DNA of 64,000 nucleotides, from assembly GCA_003260075.1 (NCBI GenBank), contig QLIY01000168.1, positions 62,001 through 126,000 of the forward strand. The letters run 5' to 3'. Below are positions 62,101-64,000 of this stretch, piece by piece. Origin of the DNA: Phallusia mammillata. Lineage: Eukaryota; Chordata; Ascidiacea; Phlebobranchia; Ascidiidae. The position numbers were made by a program, and so were the translations under genes. The notes beneath the pieces are model-generated. The model searched no databases, was not told where the DNA came from, and saw only the letters and a list, made by a program, of their open reading frames with translations. Position 1 is the stretch's first letter, and every line of letters begins with the position of its first letter.

Positions 62101-63610
62101 TAGTTCAGTAATGATGATAATACTAGAAATATTAGTACAGTACATAGAATAAAACAGTGGCCAGTTTTAACAAAAATATTTGCGTCTGACAATAGATTTG
62201 TCCCAATATTTATCAAAAACTTATAGACGATTTTGCGAGGTAAAGTGATACTGATTGGTTGTTCTAATTTTACTTTTCCCCCCCCCCTACATGTTTTTTT
62301 TACAATTTGCTACATTAAATGATACAAAATGTTGTGGTGTAATTCAGCTGTTTGTTTCCAAATTGTCTACTTTTCTTAGTTCAGTAATGATGATAATACT
62401 AGAAATATTAGTACAGTACATAGAATAAAACAGTGGCCAGTTTTAACAAAAATATTTGCGTCTGACAATAGATTTGTCCCAATATTTATCAAAAACTTAT
62501 AGACGATTTTGCGAGGTAAAGTGATACTGATTGGTTGTTCTAATTTTACTTTTATACGATGACCTGGTTGTGTTTAGTCCAGGGAAAAAACGAGACAATG
62601 ACAATGAAGCAATATGCCAACGTATGGCTACCTGTTCTGCGACTGGATGGAGTTTATTGCGCTGTGGTTGACGGCTTTTCGATCACGTTCAATGGAGTTA
62701 ACATACATTGGACCAGGCCTGGAGGTCAGTGTAATTAATCTATAATAAATATGAGGTTTTGTTATTGTCAGTAACGTGACCAATCACCACTGTGTATGAA
62801 ACAGTTGGATTTTGGACGGGTTTCAAAACCTTCTATACGTATCAGTTGGATATTTTACTTTCAACTTGTTACAAAAACAACTTGCACTGTGCACACGAGG
62901 AAGTCATTTTTGAACTTCAAATGCAATTGGAAATGTTGCTTTGATGGATTAATAATTGTTATTCTTAAGGCCATTTAAGAGCACTTTTGATTTGTATACC
63001 AAGTCCAAGGTATGACCTCAAAAAAATTTATGTTTTATCTTTACAGAAGCTGGATACTTCACCCTGAAAACTATGTATTGCAAGGAAAGGATGATTCACA
63101 TGCACAGAGATGGCTTTTTGTGCATTCGTGTCAAAAATGTTCTATCAAATGACAACGGTAAAGTTTCTTTTTTGTAAAGTTTTAATGACCATTTTGCCAT
63201 GTAAATTGAAATTTTCGGTTGTTTAAAATGTGTTTCTGACACGTATTAAAATTAGCACAGAGGCCATTAATGTGTTTCATGAAATATTACCCATATTATT
63301 TCACAATAGTTTGTTGGACCATGACAGTTTAATATAGGTTGTCGGTCCAAAATATATTCAAACAGTATATTTTGCAACTTGCCCTCCTTTTCACATCTTA
63401 TTAAACTTGTGTTGCAGAATCACGGTACACTTGGGTGGCACATGCTCTAATTGTTGCGGTGGAAGAAGATAGGGAAAATGTTACCAACTTGACCACAGTC
63501 AGTTTCATACTGTGCAGGTCGATTCTGTCCAAAGTGGAGAGCACTGACCCCATCTACAAAAGTGAAACACTGGCTACTGTGGAATACATACCCCTGCATG
63601 TGCCACACAG
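35247..63610 (+). CDS. helz2: HELZ2-like helicase/RNB exoribonuclease, 3' end beyond the window
   Basis: HELZ2 (PRIC285) is a large cytoplasmic/nuclear RNA helicase with zinc fingers, an Upf1-like helicase, an RNB 3'-5' exoribonuclease domain and a second helicase. In vertebrates it coactivates PPAR-type receptors and is interferon-inducible. About 48 exons in frame give roughly 2,600 codons here; the second helicase is not reached. Domain order matches HELZ2: CCCH/C2H2 fingers (36.6-39.9 kb), SF1 motifs (45.7-51.3 kb), RNB (54-60 kb). The start at 35247 gives MATVKIFIQPLKLG; no earlier in-frame ATG is evident. Exons are listed in the block entries below. Exons at 40.4-40.6 and 41.3-41.5 kb are two copies of one pair, exon 15 spans gaps, and the segment 44870-45699 is interrupted. 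Confidence 0.93.
36191..36473. mobile_element. hAT-type MITE in helz2 intron 2
   Basis: Ends CAGTGATTCTCAAA / TTCGAGAACCACTG with a perfect 8-bp duplication GTTTGTGT (36183-36190, 36474-36481). Confidence 0.85.
36829..36962. other. Contig junction before helz2 exon 4
   Basis: 36828-36889 recurs from 36901, around a C run. The repeat ends close to a coding-like stretch that does not fit the splice phase. Confidence 0.75.
37889..39059. other. Long helz2 intron
   Basis: AT-rich intron between the CCCH-finger exon and the C2H2-finger exon. It has a short AACTACCTATATAACTACC-like tandem stretch near 37960-38010; otherwise nothing is recognised. Confidence 0.6.
39340..39570. other. Contig junction in a helz2 intron
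   Basis: 39349-39448 recurs at 39460-39561 with few changes, around an 11-base C run. Confidence 0.8.
39968..40184. mobile_element. hAT-type MITE with gap, first contig copy
   Basis: Ends CAGTGGTGGCAACC / GGTTGCTGACTCCTG. The C run at 40039-40128 replaces about 80 bases that are present in the second copy of this locus at 40867-41075. This pairing shows that the long C run stands for missing sequence of about its own length. Confidence 0.75.
40039..40128. other. Assembly gap (90 C)
   Basis: Replaces about 80 bases that are readable in the second copy of the locus at about 40938-41020. Confidence 0.88.
40376..40640 (+). CDS. helz2: helz2 exons 8-9, first contig copy
   Basis: Exons 40376-40457 and 40527-40640 encode FAKENQLLSFAEQISQEF... 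and ...CKVRPCFFRRCPTDQSVEW. The same pair recurs at 41268-41349 and 41424-41537. Only one copy belongs in the transcript: the upstream exon 7 end is also repeated at about 40770, after the C run at 40756-40765. The copies differ by several residues, consistent with two haplotypes of a highly polymorphic animal. Confidence 0.7.
40867..41075. mobile_element. hAT-type MITE, second contig copy
   Basis: Ends CAGTGGTCGGCAACC / GGTTGCTGACCCCTG, flanked by TACTATGG and TACCACGG (6 of 8). Complete copy of the element at 39968-40184. Confidence 0.75.
41268..44837 (+). CDS. helz2: helz2 middle block before the helicase (exons 8-15)
   Basis: Exons 41268-41349, 41424-41537, 41775-41936, 42210-42379, 42552-42770, 43084-43249, 43716-43816 and 44389-44837 join in phase. 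The last holds a gap (44525-44617), a contig end and a repeat of its own middle (from 44728); the merged reading is ...LPELDRLSIVCPDPPSSD... The products resemble the beta-rich region ahead of helicase 1 in HELZ and HELZ2 (for example YCSCKIGLSDNYFSTSGG). No catalytic motif is expected here. Confidence 0.75.
43319..43648. mobile_element. hAT-type MITE with a gap, helz2 intron
   Basis: Ends CAGTGGTTCTCAA / TTGAGAATCACTG, flanked by GTCTAGAA and ATCTAGAA (7 of 8). A 90-base C run (43501-43590) fills the middle. Confidence 0.8.
43955..44300. repeat. Dispersed repeat, copy in helz2 intron
   Basis: It holds AGCTGCAGCGCGTT, TCCGCCAGTTGTGC, GTTGCGCAGCCATT, CGGCTTGGTGAT and AAGCCAAATAAACTCAACTC in fixed order. 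Related copies lie at 24575-24742, 32935-33085, 40261-40345 (and its contig copy 41154-41235) and 55885-56010. No terminal repeats or coding frame are visible. The family is unknown to me. Confidence 0.55.
44525..44617. other. Assembly gap (93 C) inside helz2 exon 15
   Basis: It interrupts the exon after codons L-S-I-V. The next contig (from 44728) gives the missing part of the exon and following intron. Confidence 0.88.
44870..45699 (+). CDS. helz2: helz2 segment just before Walker A, interrupted
   Basis: Coding-like sequence in several frames: QGPVTFAKPQTKAEIS at 44870-44920; from 45225 GVSVRFGNNGGFNPFVENDL..., broken by TAG at 45330 and TAA at 45426, then ...KTNKDYSIVYGQL; from 45548, one frame off, VAIFDTSDNISCRMEKQIT; from about 45616, another frame, LLTDQRLTPKTLL, which continues open into the Walker A exon. 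The pieces in order look like one ancestral exon. No plausible introns explain the breaks: the one before 44870 would be 32 bases and one after 45326 only 47. Either this contig end is error-rich, or this allele is damaged. Confidence 0.55.
45700..51976 (+). CDS. helz2: helz2 helicase 1 (SF1, Upf1-like)
   Basis: Exons 45700-45863, 47048-47150, 47756-47941, 48322-48417, 48579-48703, 48993-49114, 49272-49432, 49745-49820, 51078-51286 and 51767-51976. All SF1 motifs are present in order: Walker A VGPFGTGKTYT, motif Ia CTHSNSAADLY, Walker B LDEAAQ, motif III VIVAGDHMQIS, NYRCVEPIL, motif V RDIQGQEYKVVI and motif VI GLLNTAITRSK. An intact ATPase is predicted. The last exon moves into a serine-rich linker. 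Exon phases agree throughout, so this block is well supported despite the damage just upstream. Confidence 0.93.
45864..47047. other. Long helz2 intron
   Basis: A 1.18-kb intron between the Walker A exon and the motif Ia exon. I see no element or exon in it. Confidence 0.6.
47220..47502. repeat. SINE-like composite repeat around the tRNA-like unit
   Basis: The left part (ACTGGGATCAGC ... CCAGCGATCAC) is the reverse complement of 26430-26555. The right part (CCTTGCCATATGG ... GACCGGCTGATTC) matches 26372-26450 directly. The tRNA-like unit lies between. The family recurs at 10955-11165 and 26370-26560. Confidence 0.6.
47322..47396 (+). repeat. tRNA-like head of a SINE
   Basis: GCCTGCG at the start pairs fully with CGCAGGC at the end as an acceptor stem. 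TAGCTCAGTTGGTAGAG is a good A box. The T arm reads GGGTTCGCGAATCCC, a B box with two extra bases. The would-be anticodon loop lacks the U at position 33. This fits a tRNA-derived retroposon rather than a working tRNA gene. Confidence 0.65.
49969..50738. mobile_element. hAT-type MITE in a helz2 intron
   Basis: Ends CAGGGGTGGGCAAAC / GTTTGCCCACCCCTG with a perfect 8-bp duplication ATCTAACC (49961-49968, 50739-50746). At 770 bp it is the longest here. The inside shares segments with the element at 19618 (for example the CTGTTTTTTCGCATTG stretch). A decayed relative follows at about 50747-51045. Confidence 0.88.
52244..59899 (+). CDS. helz2: helz2 acidic linker and RNB ribonuclease domain
   Basis: Exons 52244-52303, 52532-52689, 53366-53603, 53982-54028, 54286-54440, 54695-54890, 55284-55446, 55677-55773, 56136-56282, 56613-56765, 57287-57465, 58191-58352, 58664-58791, 59124-59372 and 59770-59899. 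The RNB (RNase II/R) core reads TFTIDPPGSKDLDDALSI, then GIHIADVASVV, LIEEAMITLNACTAIF and YSWCSSPIRRYTDII. The four metal-binding aspartates of the RNase II motif (D...D.DD) are all kept, so a working 3'-5' exoribonuclease is predicted. Cold-shock-like segments precede it (GKVVTGRVIGILQR). A 74-base gap at 59045-59118 lies in the intron before 59124, but the phase across it is consistent. Confidence 0.92.
52905..53310. mobile_element. Decayed hAT-type element
   Basis: Contains GGTGGCCCGCTAAAC at the left and GGTTGCACACCCGTGGGT at the right, both worn versions of the family ends. No clear target duplication. Intron of helz2. A similar worn copy lies at about 56810-57150. Confidence 0.5.
55885..56010. 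repeat. Dispersed repeat copy
   Basis: Worn copy of the family at 43.96 kb (GTGCAGCTGCAACGCATT, ATCCACTAATTGTGC, CGTTGCGCAGCTATTTCC). Intron of helz2. Confidence 0.45.
59045..59118. other. Assembly gap (74 C) in the helz2 RNB region
   Basis: It ends five bases before the acceptor used by the exon at 59124, so the polypyrimidine tract of that intron is lost. Confidence 0.85.
60112..63610 (+). CDS. helz2: helz2 post-RNB region, continues past the window
   Basis: Exons 60112-60290, 60710-60886, 61228-61559, 62578-62724, 63047-63157 and 63418-63610 join in phase. They form the beta-rich region that in HELZ2 links RNB to helicase 2 (YANVWLPVLRLDG, NGVNIHWTRPG). The exon at 61228 carries a cysteine/histidine cluster (CPAKASNQLGPCDGRKCDHK) that may bind zinc. 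A donor follows 63610; no helicase 2 motif is reached. Confidence 0.85.
61718..62560. other. Two contig junctions in a helz2 intron
   Basis: 61731-61858 recurs at 61869-61985 (C run 61859-61868), and 62018-62277 recurs at 62288-62556 (C run 62278-62287). No coding sequence is affected. Confidence 0.8.
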
Positions 63611-64000
63611 GTAAATATGTTAAGTAAATAAATAAATAAATAAAACGGAAAATACATCAGCGCAAAGTGATTTCCTGTAGTTCATTCCGTGCCAATTGTA
63701 CGTTTATTTACTTGGGGAATCCTAAGTTATCGTTTTTTTTTCAATCTAGCTAAGTGTGTAAAATATGTGAATGACCGCAATGGCATTCTCTGTGTGTGAA
63801 TGACCACAATGGAGTATTGAAAATTGATAAGTTGTGGATACTTATGAAATGAAACTTTTTCCAATATAATGATTTAGTAAACTTTGCTTGTTGCTAAACC
63901 GGCAAATATACACAAATCATTTGAAGTTTCGGCGTCTCATTTGGGGGCGTCTCTCATCAGGGCAAGGGTCGCCCACCTTTTGTACAAAATAAATTTGGTC

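Overview
The window is nuclear DNA from an animal, most likely an ascidian tunicate of the Ciona type. This is inferred from three multi-exon genes with GT/AG introns, a chordate-type HELZ2, an axonemal CCDC40, compact AT-rich introns, many small hAT-type elements, and strong allelic divergence. There is no prokaryotic signal. I could not run a search, so gene names rest on recognised motifs and on exon phases that I checked by hand.

Layout. 1-3.1 kb: intergenic, nothing recognised. 3.3-16.1 kb, minus strand: ccdc40, about 20 coding exons and about 970 codons, complete except for the start codon, which falls in a sequence gap. Its promoter carries a perfect RFX X-box at 16.24 kb. 16.4-17.9 kb: one doubtful plus-strand exon. 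18.0-27.4 kb, minus strand: a 12-exon gene of about 750 codons with an N-terminal death domain; I do not recognise the family. 27.4-35.2 kb: intergenic, with four small hAT-type elements, a 308-bp foldback and a second X-box-like site at 31.28 kb. 35.2 kb to the right edge, plus strand: a helz2-like gene, with N-terminal zinc fingers, an Upf1-like SF1 helicase, a complete RNB ribonuclease domain and the start of the region before the second helicase. The gene runs off the window.

How the genes relate. CCDC40 is an axonemal ruler protein, and its X-box fits control by RFX ciliogenic factors. The death-domain gene may share that control, but the link is weak. HELZ2 is a cytoplasmic RNA helicase/exoribonuclease and nuclear-receptor coactivator in vertebrates and is not functionally tied to the other two.

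A strong assembly signature runs through the window. Pure C runs (pure G runs between 20.25 and 25.82 kb) of either about 10 bases or 54-93 bases mark scaffold gaps. Most short runs lie between two near-identical copies of the same sequence, i.e. unmerged overlapping contig ends, probably two haplotypes. These junctions duplicate parts of exons in all three genes and make false poly-proline and poly-glycine reading frames. One segment of helz2 just after such a junction (44.8-45.7 kb) has stops and frameshifts in otherwise well-conserved coding sequence.
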